DNA from: Neoroseomonas alkaliterrae
GTDB taxonomy: Bacteria; Pseudomonadota; Alphaproteobacteria; Acetobacterales; Acetobacteraceae
Reading direction: 5' to 3'
NCBI RefSeq assembly: GCF_014199195.1
Contig: NZ_JACIJE010000008.1
Coordinates: 184,857 to 248,856, forward strand
DNA: 64,000 nt
Shown: piece by piece, positions 9,213 to 20,318 of the stretch
How positions within the stretch are numbered: the first letter of the stretch is position 1
How the letters are laid out: each line of letters starts with the position of its first letter
Program-made: the position numbers and the translations under genes
The notes under the pieces: model-generated
What the model was told of the DNA's origin: nothing
Seen by the model: the letters and a program-made list of their open reading frames with translations, nothing else
Databases searched by the model: none

Positions 9213-9387
9213 TGCGCATCTCCGACGATCAGGAATGGCGCAGCCTGCGCGGGCCGGGCCGCCAGGGCAAGGTGGGGGCCTTGTCTTCCCCGAATCCTGC
9301 CGCAATCCTGCCCCACGAAAACGAGAGTAAATCCGGCGCCGCGCCGACAGGGGGGCAGGGCGACCGGCAGGGGGAGACGTCGTTCGC

Positions 9388-11658
9388 ATGATTCCGCGCC
9401 TTGCCACCGCGTTCTTCGCGACGGGCTTCGCTGCGCTGCTGTGCCAGATCGTCTGGCAGCGCATGCTCGGCATCTTCGCCGGATCGGACACCATCTCGGC
9501 CGCGCTGGTCGTCGGGGCCTTCCTCGCGGGGCTCGGGCTCGGTTCCATCATCGGGGCCAAGATCGCGGACCGGCTGAGCGCGGCGCAGGCGCTGGCCGGC
9601 TTCGCGCTGGCCGAGATCGGCGTCGGGCTCTTCGCGCTGCTGTCCAAGGTGTTCCTCTACGACTGGCTCGCGACCGACCTCGCCGGGGTGGTGGACGCCG
9701 CGCCGGCCATCTTCGCGCTGTGCTTCGCGGGGCTCGTGCTGCCGACCACGCTGATGGGCGCCTCGCTGCCGCTGCTCGCCCGCGCGGTGGCGACCAGCCA
9801 CGAGAACATCGCCGAGCGCATCGGCACGCTCTACGGCCTCAACACCCTCGGCGCGGGCATCGGGGCGATCGCGGGCGGCTGGCTGCTCGTCGGCCATCTC
9901 GGCTTCATCGGCGCGCTGTGGCTCGCCGCCGGGCTCGAATTCGCCGCCGCGGCGCTCGCGCTCACGCTGCTGCCCGCGCTGCGCGCGGCGCCCGCACCCG
10001 CCCCGGCCGCGCTGCGCGCCGCCGATGACGGGCAATACGGCGGCCTGCCGCTGTGGTGCGTGCTGGTGTTCCTCTCGGGCTACGTGATCGTCGCGCTCGA
10101 GATCGTCTGGGTGCGCTTCATGGGCCAGGTCGGGCAGTATCATGCCTACCTGTTCCCGACGGTGCTGGGCGTGTTCCTGCTTGCCGATGGCGCGGGCATG
10201 GCGGTCGCGGCGCGGATGGTGCGGCGGATGCGCGACCCGCGCCCGGCCTTCTTCATCACCCAGTCCGCGGGCTTCGTGCTCGCCTCGGTGCTGCTGCTCG
10301 GCGTCTGGTATGCGCTGCCCTACTGGCCGCTTTCGAGCCTCATGCCGGTGGATTTCAGCCGCATGTATGGCGGCTCGCTCGCGACGATGCTGGTGCTGAC
10401 GGTCATCGTGGTCGGTCCGCCCTCCTTCCTCATCGGCATGACCTTCCCCTTCGTGCAGCGGGCGGTGCAGCGCGACCTCTCGGCGGTCGGGGCGCGCGTG
10501 GGCTGGGTGCAGCTCGCGAACATCGCCGGCAATGCGGCGGGTTCCATCATCACCGGCCTCGTGACCTTCCACCTGCTCGGCCTCGTGGGGACGATGAAGC
10601 TGCTCGCGGTGATGTCCCTGCTGCTGGTGCTGTTCTGGCTGCTGCGCGCGGGCTTCATGCGCAGGCCGGTCGAATCGGGCCTTGCCCTCGCCTGCGGCGT
10701 GCTGGTCTTCGCCATGCCCGGCAACGGCACCTTCTGGACGCGGCTGCATGCCGAGAGCAGCGGCCAGCAGGCGGCCTGGGCCGAGGACCGCTCCGGCGTC
10801 GCCTATTTCCGCGACGAGCGGGCGGGCGACAACCGCGCCGAAGGCCCCTTCTTCATCCAGGGCTTCAGCCAGGGACGCATCCCCTTCCTGCCCATCCACC
10901 AGTTCCTCGGCGCGGTGGGGCCGCTGATCCATCCGAACCCGCGCGAGGTGCTGGTCATCGGCGTCGGCAGCGGCGGCACGCCCTGGGCCGCGGGCGTGCG
11001 GCCGGAAAGCAGCGTGCGGGGCATCGAGCTGGTGGCGCCGGTGCTGACCACGCTCGAGGAGGTCGGCCGCCGCCATCCGGGCAGCCCGATGGAGCAGATG
11101 TTCCGCGACCCGCGCTGGCGGCTCGAAGCCGCCGACGGGCGGCGGACGCTCGCCAAGGAGAGCCGCCGCTACGACATCATCGAGGCCGATGCCATCCTGC
11201 CCGAGTCCTCGCATTCCGGCCTGCTCTATTCCGCCGAGTTCCTGGGCCAGGTGCGCGAGCGGCTCGCCCCTGGCGGCCTCTACGTGCAATGGGCGCCGAC
11301 CGAGCGCGCGGTCGAGACCTTCGCCGCCGTCTTCCCGCACGCCATCCTGCTGATGCCGGTCGGCGTGCTGATCGGCTCGAACGATCCCATTCCCTACGAT
11401 CCGTCGCGACTCGCTGCGGCCTTCCGGGAGCCCGCGACGGCGGAGCACCTGCGCCGCGGCAATGGCGCCTTCTCGGACTGGGCGAACCTGTTCGCGGAGC
11501 CGCCGATCGTCTGGTCGCCGGCCTCCCCGCGCTCCGAGGCGCCCCTGACCGACGTGTTCCCGCGCGACGAGTTCTACCTCAACAACCGCGTGGTCACGAC
11601 CGACATCTATGCGCGGCGCGTGCGGCCGGTGATCGCGCAGGGCGACGCGCCGCGCTGA
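9388..11658 (+). CDS. Membrane-fused spermidine synthase-like protein (MFS-type N-terminus)
   Basis: A 756-residue protein. About the first 440 residues are hydrophobic, with 10 or more membrane helices (for example FFATGFAALLCQIVWQRM, LVVGAFLAGLGLGS). The C-terminal third is a soluble spermidine/spermine-synthase-like domain with the aminopropyl-donor loop VLVIGVGSGGTPWAAGV (about 517-533) and later LAPGGLYVQWAP. It matches the fused MFS/spermidine synthase family, which is widespread in Proteobacteria and of unproven activity; polyamine synthesis or transport at the inner membrane is inferred. The ATG at 9388 begins the first helix. It is convergent with rppH. Confidence 0.87.
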   Translation: MIPRLATAFFATGFAALLCQIVWQRMLGIFAGSDTISAALVVGAFLAGLGLGSIIGAKIADRLSAAQALAGFALAEIGVGLFALLSKVFLYDWLATDLAGVVDAAPAIFALCFAGLVLPTTLMGASLPLLARAVATSHENIAERIGTLYGLNTLGAGIGAIAGGWLLVGHLGFIGALWLAAGLEFAAAALALTLLPALRAAPAPAPAALRAADDGQYGGLPLWCVLVFLSGYVIVALEIVWVRFMGQVGQYHAYLFPTVLGVFLLADGAGMAVAARMVRRMRDPRPAFFITQSAGFVLASVLLLGVWYALPYWPLSSLMPVDFSRMYGGSLATMLVLTVIVVGPPSFLIGMTFPFVQRAVQRDLSAVGARVGWVQLANIAGNAAGSIITGLVTFHLLGLVGTMKLLAVMSLLLVLFWLLRAGFMRRPVESGLALACGVLVFAMPGNGTFWTRLHAESSGQQAAWAEDRSGVAYFRDERAGDNRAEGPFFIQGFSQGRIPFLPIHQFLGAVGPLIHPNPREVLVIGVGSGGTPWAAGVRPESSVRGIELVAPVLTTLEEVGRRHPGSPMEQMFRDPRWRLEAADGRRTLAKESRRYDIIEADAILPESSHSGLLYSAEFLGQVRERLAPGGLYVQWAPTERAVETFAAVFPHAILLMPVGVLIGSNDPIPYDPSRLAAAFREPATAEHLRRGNGAFSDWANLFAEPPIVWSPASPRSEAPLTDVFPRDEFYLNNRVVTTDIYARRVRPVIAQGDAPR

Positions 11659-11801
11659 TCCGGCGAGCGCCAGGGGCAGGCCGCCCGCGCGGGCCTGGGG
11701 GGGCAGCCTTGGCCGGGCGCCAGCCCCACGCCCTGCATGTGGCCGCCCCGCCGGCGTCGCGCGTCACGCCGGCCGTTGCGAGGGAGGTCCGCCCCGCGGC
11801 A

Positions 11802-12284
11802 TCAGCGCGCGAAACGCGCGAACTCGCGCGCGAGATCCTCGTAGATCGCCCGCTTGAACGCGACGGCGAGGGCGGGCAGTTCCGCCAGCGGCGCCCAGCG
11901 CCAGGCATCGAATTCGGGGTGCGGGTCGCGATCGAGCCGGATGTCGGAATCGCTGCCGGTGAAGCGCAGCGCGAACCATTTCTGCCGCTGGCCGCGATAC
12001 TTTCCGCCCAGCGCCTTGCCGACCAGTTCGGGCGGCAGGTCGTAGGTCAGCCAGCGCGGGTGCTCGGCCAGGATCTCGGCCTTCGCGGTGCCGATCTCCT
12101 CCTCCAGTTCGCGGAACACCGCGACCGCCGGATCCTCCCCGGCATCCATCCCGCCCTGCGGCAACTGCCAGCCGCCCGCCGCACCCTCGGCATTCGGCAG
12201 GTCGGCGCGGCGCGCCACCAGCACGAGGCCCGCCGGGCCGAACAGCACCGCGCCGACATTGTCGCGATAGGGCAGCAGGCTCAT
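11802..12284 (-). CDS. rppH: RNA pyrophosphohydrolase
   Basis: A 160-residue Nudix hydrolase that removes pyrophosphate from the 5' end of mRNAs and so starts their decay. It begins YRDNVGAVLF and has the Nudix box within LPQGGMDAGEDPAVAVFREL followed by EEEIGT (about residues 41-66), with the required Glu and Gly. YRGQRQKWFALRF is the RppH-specific segment. Its start overlaps the end of the upstream deacetylase by 4 bp, indicating translational coupling. It is the last gene of the gpmI-envC-ctpA-DUF610-rppH block. Confidence 0.95.
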   Translation of the reverse strand: MSLLPYRDNVGAVLFGPAGLVLVARRADLPNAEGAAGGWQLPQGGMDAGEDPAVAVFRELEEEIGTAKAEILAEHPRWLTYDLPPELVGKALGGKYRGQRQKWFALRFTGSDSDIRLDRDPHPEFDAWRWAPLAELPALAVAFKRAIYEDLAREFARFAR

Positions 12285-13489
12285 GGCGCGCTCGCGTTGC
12301 GCAGCGGGCCGGGCTCGGTCGCCAGCCCCTCGGGCCTGCGGATCATGGCCGAGACCGGCGCCATCACGAGGCCGCGTGCTTCGAGGCCGGCCGCCCAGGC
12401 GGCGATGCGCTCGACCACCACCGGCGTTGCCGCGCCGGCAAGGCCGAGGGCCGCGCCGCGCTCGCGCGCCAGGGCCTCGAGTTCGGCGAGCCGGCGGTCG
12501 ATCTCTCCGCGCGTGCCCGCCGGCTCGTCGAGCACGACATCCACGCTGCGCCCCCAGGCGCGGGCCGGCGCGGGCGCGCCCGGACGCGGGTCCACATAGA
12601 GCAGCCCGCGCGCGCGCAGCGCATCCTGCACCGCGCCGATCGCCTCGGGCATGGCGGCGAAGCGCTCGCCGCGCATGCCGCCGACGGCGCCGATCGCCCC
12701 GACATAGCCCTGCGCCCGGCCGAGCACCCAGGCCAGGGTCTCGAGGTTCGCCGCCATCGGCTGCCCGGTCAGCAGCGCGCGGTCGCCCGGGTTGTTGAGC
12801 GGATAGCCGGCCGGTTCCATGGGCACGGAGATCAACGTCTCCATCCCGCGCTCGCGCGCGCGTTCGGCGGTCTGCCCGGGGCGCGGGGCGTAGGGGGAGA
12901 TCGCGAGCGCCACCGCGGGCGGCAGGCGGCGGATGGCTTCCTCGGTGTGGGTGGCGTTGAGGCCGATATCGGCGACGATCACGCCGACGCGCGGGCGCGT
13001 GTCGCGCCGGTCGAACTCGCGGCCATAGGCGCGGATGGCGGTGCGGCCGTCCGGGCCGATGCGCGGCAGCGGGCCGTGGAGCGAATCCTCGAGCAGCGCG
13101 GGATCGGGCGCGGGAATGGCGCGCGGCGGCGCGGGCGGCGGCGCGGGCGCTGCGGCGACGGCCAGCACCGGCGGCTCCGGGGCGGCGGGAGGCGCGGACT
13201 CGGCCGCCCGCGCGGGCGCGGCGGTGACGCTCGCGACCCCCGGAGGCGCCGCCGCCTCCGCCGCTTGCCGCGCCGGCGGGTCGCTCGGCACGGGGGCCTG
13301 CGGCGCGGCGGTGGGCGGCGCGGGGGCGGGATCGGCCACCGGCCCCTGCGCCGCCGAGGCGACGGGAGGCGCGGCGGCCATGACGGGCTCGGGCGGGCCC
13401 AGGCGGTTCAGCCAGACCACGCCGCCGGTCACGCCGGCCCCCACCACCAGCCAGTAGAGGCCGAGCGCACGCCAGCCGGGCAGGCGCAT
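12281..13489 (-). CDS. Divergent polysaccharide deacetylase family protein (DUF610/YibQ)
   Basis: A 402-residue protein with an N-terminal membrane anchor (about residues 8-28, LGLYWLVVGAGVTGGVVWL). A Pro/Ala-rich periplasmic linker follows (about 35-150), then a divergent NodB-like deacetylase domain (PRVGVIVADIGLNATHTEEAI, LAISPYAP, RGMETLISVPMEP, LVMAPVSAMI). The family has the polysaccharide-deacetylase fold but lacks several of its metal ligands. Its usual place beside ctpA and envC suggests a role in envelope or peptidoglycan maintenance. The GC-rich linker is low-complexity sequence. Its stop overlaps rppH. Confidence 0.86.
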   Translation of the reverse strand: MRLPGWRALGLYWLVVGAGVTGGVVWLNRLGPPEPVMAAAPPVASAAQGPVADPAPAPPTAAPQAPVPSDPPARQAAEAAAPPGVASVTAAPARAAESAPPAAPEPPVLAVAAAPAPPPAPPRAIPAPDPALLEDSLHGPLPRIGPDGRTAIRAYGREFDRRDTRPRVGVIVADIGLNATHTEEAIRRLPPAVALAISPYAPRPGQTAERARERGMETLISVPMEPAGYPLNNPGDRALLTGQPMAANLETLAWVLGRAQGYVGAIGAVGGMRGERFAAMPEAIGAVQDALRARGLLYVDPRPGAPAPARAWGRSVDVVLDEPAGTRGEIDRRLAELEALARERGAALGLAGAATPVVVERIAAWAAGLEARGLVMAPVSAMIRRPEGLATEPGPLRNASAP

Positions 13490-13674
13490 GCCTCGCTATC
13501 CCCGCCTAGAGGTCCGATCGCCGCTGCCGGTTGCCGACAGCGGCGTTCAGTGTCCGGGCAGCACCAGGGCGGGTCGCGCGACGGGCGACCTCAGGGGCTG
13601 GAGCGGCGCGCGCCGCCGGGCGCGGCCGGAGGTGGCAGCGGGGCGCCGCGCGCCTGCTCATCGGCGGGTCGCGC

Positions 13675-15066
13675 CTAGCGTCCGGCGCGGCGCTGCGGGG
13701 CCGGCGCCGCCGCGATGCCGCGCAGCAACTGCACCGCCTGCTGCAACTGGTGGTCCGTCTCCGGCCGCGCCGGGTCGAAGGCGGGCGCGCCCTCGGCCGG
13801 CATGCGCTGCACGCGCTCGAGCAGGCCGGGCGGCAGGTTCATCGGCGGCGGGGGCGGCGGCGCGGCCGCCTGTGGCCGCTGGGCGCCGTTGTCGTTGCGC
13901 AGGGCGCGGCGCAGGTCGGCCTCGCGCTCGCGGCGGGCGATGGCGGCGGCGGAGGTGTCCTCGCGCGTCGCCAGCACCTCGATGTCGGGCTCGATCCCGG
14001 TCGCCTGGATGGAACGGCCGGAGGGTGTGTAGTAGCGCGCCGTGGTCAGTCGGATCGCGCCATTGCCCGGGATGGGCATGACGGTCTGCACGCTGCCCTT
14101 GCCGAAGGACTTCACGCCCATGACGATGGCGCGGCGGTGGTCCTGCAGCGCGCCGGCCACGATCTCGCTGGCCGAGGCCGAGCCGCTGTTGATCAGCACG
14201 ACGATGGGCAGCCCCTGCGCGATGTCGCCCGGCCTCGCGTTCCAGCGCTGGCCGTCCTCCTGGCGGCGGGCGCGGGTGCTGACGATCTCGCCCTGGTCGA
14301 GGAAATCGTCGGCGATCTGCACCGCCTGGTCGAGCAGCCCGCCAGGGTTGTTGCGCAGGTCGAGCACGAGGCCCCGCAGGTTGTTGCCCGCCTGCTGGCG
14401 GATCTGCTGCATGGCCCGCCGCAGCGCCGCCTCCGTCTGCTCGTTGAAGGAGGAGATGCGGATGTAGCCGATGTCCCCGCCCTCGAGGCGGAAGCGCACG
14501 ATCTGCGGGCGGATGACGTCGCGCGTGATGGAGAGTTCGATCGGGCGCTCGGCGCCCTCGCGGCGGATGGTCAGGCGGATCGAGGTGCCGCGCTCGCCGC
14601 GCATCTGCTCGACGGCTTCCTGCAGCGTCAGGCCCTGCACGCTGTTGCCGTTCAGGTGGGTGATGAGGTCCCCGGGGCGGACGCCGGCGCGCGCGGCGGG
14701 CGTGTCGTCGATTGGCGAGATCACCTTGATGAAGCCGCCCTCCTGCGTGACCTCGATGCCGAGGCCGCCGAACTCGCCGCGGGTCTGCACCTGCATGTCG
14801 CGGTACATGCGCGGGTTCAGATAGGAGGAATGGGGGTCGAGCCCGCTCAGCATGCCCTGGATGGCGTTCTCGATGGCATCGCGGTCGTTGACCGGCTCCA
14901 CATACTCGGCGCGGATGCGCTCGAACACGTCGCCGAACAGGTTGAGGAGGCGGTAGGTTTCCGCCCGGCTGCCCTCCTGCGCCCAGGCCGCGACGAGCGG
15001 GCCCACCACCACGCCGGCCGCGAAGGCCGCGCCCACTGCCGCGATCGTGCCGCTCCTGCGCCGCAT
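13675..15066 (-). CDS. ctpA: C-terminal processing protease CtpA (S41 family, PDZ domain)
   Basis: A 463-residue periplasmic serine protease. A Sec signal or anchor (about residues 7-28, ending VAAWAQEGS) is followed by the CtpA cap region with GMLSGLDPHSSYLNP. A PDZ domain (about 95-170, GLGIEVTQEGGFIKVISPI) and the S41 core come next. The catalytic Ser is in INSGSASASEIVAGAL near residue 295 and the Lys in GVKSFGKGSVQT near 320, the Ser/Lys dyad of the family. CtpA enzymes trim or degrade periplasmic proteins, often lytic-enzyme regulators; the neighbouring EnvC-like factor fits that. The C-terminal tail is Pro/Ala-rich. Confidence 0.94.
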   Translation of the reverse strand: MRRRSGTIAAVGAAFAAGVVVGPLVAAWAQEGSRAETYRLLNLFGDVFERIRAEYVEPVNDRDAIENAIQGMLSGLDPHSSYLNPRMYRDMQVQTRGEFGGLGIEVTQEGGFIKVISPIDDTPAARAGVRPGDLITHLNGNSVQGLTLQEAVEQMRGERGTSIRLTIRREGAERPIELSITRDVIRPQIVRFRLEGGDIGYIRISSFNEQTEAALRRAMQQIRQQAGNNLRGLVLDLRNNPGGLLDQAVQIADDFLDQGEIVSTRARRQEDGQRWNARPGDIAQGLPIVVLINSGSASASEIVAGALQDHRRAIVMGVKSFGKGSVQTVMPIPGNGAIRLTTARYYTPSGRSIQATGIEPDIEVLATREDTSAAAIARREREADLRRALRNDNGAQRPQAAAPPPPPPMNLPPGLLERVQRMPAEGAPAFDPARPETDHQLQQAVQLLRGIAAAPAPQRRAGR

Positions 15067-15192
15067 CCGATGTCCTTCCTTCCGTCCCGCCGGACCATGG
15101 ACCGCCCGGCGACTCCCGTCAGTCTAAGCCCCGAGCCCCGGCCATGGCAGCCCGAAACCGCGCTGCAACATGACGTTACCGAGCGCGGCGCC

Positions 15193-16543
15193 TCATCCGG
15201 CGCTGCCGCGCGCGGCGGCGAGCCAGGGGGCGGGGTCCACCGCCTGCCCGTCCCGCCGCAGTTCCAGGTAGAGGCGGCCGCGGCCGCCCTCGCCCGGGCC
15301 GACCACGCCGACCGGTTCCCCGGCGAGCAGCCGGGCACCGCTGGTTGCATCGAGCCGCCCAAGGCCGGCGAGTACGACATGGTGCCCATCCGCGCATTCG
15401 ACAATCAGCAGCAGGCCATAACTTCGGAAAGGACCGCTGAACACGGCGCGCCCGGCGCAGGGGCTGACCACGCGCGCGCCGGCCGCCGCGACCAGCGTCT
15501 GGCCGCGCGCTGGCACGCCTTCGGCCTGCTCGCCGTAGCCGCGCAGCACGCGCCCGGCGACCGGCTGCACGCGCGCCGCGCCCGGGCCGAGCGCGACCGC
15601 CGCCCGGTCGGGCGCGGGCGGCGGGGCGGGCAGGGGCCGGCCGGCCTGGCGGGCGGCGCGTTCCTCCCGCGCGCGTGCCGCCGCCTCGGCACGTTGGCGC
15701 GCGGCCGCGGCTGCGGCCTCGCGGGCGCGCTCGCGTTCCAGGCGCGCGAGCATCTCCGCGAGATCCGCCGCGCGGGCCAGCGCCTCCTGCGCGCGGGCGG
15801 CGGCGGCGCGCTCGGCCTGGCGGGCCTCGGCCTCGCGCATCCGGGCGGCGGCGATCTCGGAATCGAGGGCCTCGGCGGCGGCGCGCGCCTCCTCCCGCGC
15901 GGCGGCGACCAGCATCGTCTCGGCCGCGGCGACGCGGGCGCGGCGGGAGGCCTCGGCATCGGCGGCGCGCAGGGCCTCGAGGTCGCGGCGGATCTGCCGC
16001 GCGATGCCCTGCAGCACCAGCGCGCCGCGCAGCGCCTCCTCGGGCGGGAGCGGGACGGCGAGCAGCGTCTCGGCCGGCCAGAGCGAGAGGCGGCGCATGG
16101 CCGGCATCATCGGCGCGAGCGCCGCGGCGCGGCGCACCACCTCGTCGCGGGCGGCGATGGCGGCGATGACGGCCTCGCGCTCGCGCTCCTGCGCGGTTTC
16201 CAGCACCGCCTCGGCGCGCTGGACGCGCTCGGCCATGGCGACGCGCTGCCGGGCGAGGCCGCGCTCGATCTCGGCGGCTTCCTGGGCGAGGCGGGCGGCC
16301 TCGGCGGCGGCGGCGCGCTCGGCCTCGGCGGCGCGGCGGGCGTCCTGGACGGCTTCGCGGGTGGGCTGCTGGGCAAGCGCTGGGGATGCCAGCAGGGCGA
16401 GGAACAGGAACAGGGGGGCTCTGCCCCCCTGACCCCCCGCCGAAGGCTTGAGGCCCTCGGAACCCCCCTTCCGCGCAGGCGCCGAGTGCCGGGGGCCCGG
16501 GGGCCTCTCGGCCCCCGGCGGGGGTTCGAGGGGGCGGAGCCCC

Positions 16544-16563
<20 letters not shown>
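15193..16563 (-). CDS. EnvC-like murein hydrolase activator (degenerate LytM/M23 domain), start uncertain
   Basis: The product has a hydrophobic export core (APLFLFLALLASPALAQQ), a long Ala/Arg/Glu-rich coiled coil (about residues 70-330) and a C-terminal LytM domain (about 345-450). The LytM zinc ligands are mostly lost: the usual HxH-type strand reads LYLELRRDG. It therefore resembles non-catalytic EnvC activators that switch on amidases during septation. The only standard start codon in frame is a GTG at 16561-16563, inside the end of gpmI. Residues about 7-50 are then translated from a palindromic repeat and do not look native. A CTG at the hydrophobic core is the alternative. The function is well supported; the start is not. 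Confidence 0.8.
16412..16545. repeat. Large imperfect palindromic repeat at the gpmI/envC junction
   Basis: The left arm (16412-16441, beginning AGGGGGGCTCTGCCCCCC) and the reverse complement of the right arm (16517-16545) match with only a few differences. They bracket about 75 bp of further C/G-run sequence that itself folds. Such GGGGGCTCTGCCCCC-type elements are dispersed intergenic repeats in several GC-rich alphaproteobacteria (family knowledge). The right arm runs up to and into the gpmI stop codon, while the left arm lies inside the apparent 5' end of the EnvC-like gene. It may act as an mRNA hairpin between the two genes. Confidence 0.75.
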
Positions 16564-18100
<1,537 letters not shown>

Positions 18101-18270
18101 GCGGCTTCCTCTCGCTCGCCGCGGGATTAGCCCCCGCGATGCGGCAGCGGCAAGGCCGCGGCGGGGCCTTTTCGCGCCGCCCGAGGTGCCGGCGATGCCG
18201 TGAGCCCGGTCACGGCACGGGCGTTGCGCGGGCGGGCCGAATGCGCTGCCGCCGGAACGGGAGGGCCCCC

Positions 18271-19362
18271 ATGGACGTGACCGTGTATTTCGCGACCAAT
18301 CGCGAGATCCTCGCCGAGGATCCGCCGCGCCTCGGCGCCGGATATAACGCGATCGGGCCCTATGGGCTGCGCTACGGCAAGGCCGAGGTCACGGCGCCGG
18401 CCGAGCGCGGGCGCAACCGCTTCGGGGATGGCTACCGGCTGAAGCGGGCGGCGCTCTACCCCGAACGCCTGCCGCTCGCCGAGGAAGGGGCGGGCGCGCC
18501 GCGGCTGCTCGGCAGCTCGGCGCTGCTCGATGAGCTGCGCACGCGGCTCAAGGAGACCGGCGCGGACCTGCTGGTGCTGATCCACGGCTTCGCCTCGACC
18601 TTCGAATCCACGATGGAGCGGGCCGCGCAGCTCAAGCTGCTCTACGGCACCAGGGACCGGCCGCTCGAGGTCGTCGCCTTCTCCTGGCCGTCCAACGGCC
18701 GCGCCTTCGGGCTGAAGGCGCGCGAGGGGGTGAGGCTGCAGTATTTCGACGACCGGATGGATGCCGAAGGCTCGGCCGCGGCGATGGCGCGCGCCTTCCA
18801 CCGCCTGGTGGATTTCGTCCGCGACCTGTCCGAGGCCGAGAGCTGCGGGCGGGCGCTGCATCTGGTGGCGCATTCCATGGGCAACTACGCGCTGCGGCAC
18901 GCGCTGCAGCAGATCCTGCGCGACGCGCCGCGCGGCCGCCTGCCCCGCCTGTTCGAGAACATCTTCCTGATGGCGGCCGACGAGGACGACGACGCGCTGA
19001 ACGACCCGGCCAAGCTCGCGCACCTGCCCGAGCTCGCCCATGCCGTGCATGTCTACATGGCGCGCAACGACCGCGCGCTGGTGATCAGCGACACCACCAA
19101 GGCCAATCCCGACCGGCTGGGCGCGACCGGGCCGCGCACGCTGTCGGACCTGCCGCGCAAGATCACGCTGGTGGACTGCACGGAGGTGTCGGACACGCCC
19201 GGCCTCGACGCCCATCTGCGCCACCAGTACTACCGGACGCGGCCCGAGGTGGTGGACCATGTGCGCGCCGTGCTCTCGGGGCTTCCGCCCGACCGCATCG
19301 AGCCCCGGATCTACGTCCCCGCCAGCCGCGCCTTCCGCCTCGAACCATACCGCCGGCGCTGA
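18271..19362 (+). CDS. Alpha/beta hydrolase of the DUF900 family
   Basis: A 363-residue protein starting MDVTVYFATNRE, the usual opening of DUF900 hydrolases. LVLIHGFASTFESTMERA (about residues 103-120) supplies the oxyanion-hole strand, EVVAFSWPSNGR the next conserved strand, and LHLVAHSMGNYALRHAL (about 197-213) the GxSxG-like elbow (AHSMG). NIFLMAADEDDDALN and a late His complete a plausible triad. No signal peptide is visible, so it is probably cytoplasmic; the substrate is unknown. The ATG at 18271 has GGGAGGG upstream. It is divergent from gpmI and convergent with the sodium-channel gene. Confidence 0.85.
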   Translation: MDVTVYFATNREILAEDPPRLGAGYNAIGPYGLRYGKAEVTAPAERGRNRFGDGYRLKRAALYPERLPLAEEGAGAPRLLGSSALLDELRTRLKETGADLLVLIHGFASTFESTMERAAQLKLLYGTRDRPLEVVAFSWPSNGRAFGLKAREGVRLQYFDDRMDAEGSAAAMARAFHRLVDFVRDLSEAESCGRALHLVAHSMGNYALRHALQQILRDAPRGRLPRLFENIFLMAADEDDDALNDPAKLAHLPELAHAVHVYMARNDRALVISDTTKANPDRLGATGPRTLSDLPRKITLVDCTEVSDTPGLDAHLRHQYYRTRPEVVDHVRAVLSGLPPDRIEPRIYVPASRAFRLEPYRRR

Positions 19363-19380
19363 ACGGCCGGCCCGCCGCGC

Positions 19381-20244
19381 TCAGCCGCGGCGCTCGGCGC
19401 GCAGGGCGGCGATCTCGGCGCGCAGGGCGCGGATCTCGGCCAGCACCGCCTCCTGGTCGGCATGGGCGGCCGCCGCGGCGCGCTGCGTCGCCGCCTCGGC
19501 GGCGCGCACATCCGCGCTCTCCCGCTCGGCGCGCAGCGTCTGGATGCTGTCCACGATCACGCCGATGAAAAGGTTCAGCACCACGAAGGTCGCCAGCAGG
19601 ATGAAGGGCACGAAGAACATCCAGGCGAGCGGCTGGGTCTCGAGGATCGGGCGCACATTCGCCTCGGCCCAGGATTCCAGCGTCATCATCTGGAACAGCG
19701 TGAAGAGGCTGGCGCCGAGGCTGCCGAAGCGCTCGGGCGCCAGGTCCCCGTAGAGCTTCGTCGCCATCACCGCGAAGACGTAGAAGATCAGCGCCATCAG
19801 CAGCACGATCGAACCCATGCCGGGCAGGGCGTGCAGCATCGCCTCGACCACATGCCGCAGTGAGGGCACGACGCTGATCATGCGCAGAACGCGCAGCACG
19901 CGCAGCGCGCGCAGCACCGAGAGCGGTCCGGTCGCCGGCATCCAGGCGATGCCCACCACCACCAGGTCGAAGATGCCCCAGGGGTCGCGGAAGAAGCGCC
20001 CGCGGAAGGCGTAGATCCGCAGCGCCAGCTCGGCGGTGAAGAGCCAGAGCAGCCCGGTGTCGAGCACCGTCAGCACCCCGCCGGCCGCCGCCATGACGGA
20101 TGACGACGTCTCGAGCCCGAGTGTCACGGCGTTGAGCAAGATCAGCCCGATCACCGTGCGCTGGAATCCGTTCGAGAGCACGAGCCGCGCCGCGCGCGCA
20201 CGCAAGGTGTTCGCCGAATCGGCGGCGATGAGGACTTCCTGCAC
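19381..20244 (-). CDS. Bacterial voltage-gated sodium channel (BacNav-type ion transporter)
   Basis: A 287-residue one-domain channel with six predicted helices. S1 is FQRTVIGLILLNAVTLGLE, S3 contains WGIFDLVVVGIAW, and S4 is arginine-rich (SVLRALRVLRVLRMISVV). The pore loop carries FTLFQMMTLESWAEA, whose TLESWA filter is that of NaChBac/NavAb-type Na+ channels, not the TVGYG of K+ channels. S6 (FVPFILLATFVVLNLFIGVIVDSI) is followed by a Glu/Arg-rich coiled coil (about 240-285) of the kind that tetramerises BacNav channels. Roles known for the family include motility, chemotaxis and pH response. It follows NnrU in the same orientation. Confidence 0.93.
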   Translation of the reverse strand: MQEVLIAADSANTLRARAARLVLSNGFQRTVIGLILLNAVTLGLETSSSVMAAAGGVLTVLDTGLLWLFTAELALRIYAFRGRFFRDPWGIFDLVVVGIAWMPATGPLSVLRALRVLRVLRMISVVPSLRHVVEAMLHALPGMGSIVLLMALIFYVFAVMATKLYGDLAPERFGSLGASLFTLFQMMTLESWAEANVRPILETQPLAWMFFVPFILLATFVVLNLFIGVIVDSIQTLRAERESADVRAAEAATQRAAAAAHADQEAVLAEIRALRAEIAALRAERRG

Positions 20245-20318
20245 GGTCTGGATCCCGCCCCTGTTGGCCCTGGCGCCGCGACTTAGGCGGGCGGCGCCGC
20301 GGCATCAAGCCGGAGGCT

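Noticed and set aside
3512..9219. Very long overlapping open frames antisense to or across the sensor-kinase, LLM, SDR and ThDP genes (300 to 1300 residues)
   Set aside because: They are Arg/Ala/His/Gly-rich with no motifs and lie opposite well-supported genes; they are shadows caused by very high GC, apart from the real gene ends contained in them.
11675..11695. CAGGC/GCCTG hairpin between the spermidine-synthase fusion and rppH as a bidirectional terminator
   Set aside because: It is short, with no T-tract on either strand, in a region where GC-rich pairing arises easily.
13090..13400. GC-rich repeated GGCGCGG sequence as a mobile or regulatory repeat
   Set aside because: It encodes the Pro/Ala-rich linker of the deacetylase-like protein and is simple low-complexity coding sequence.
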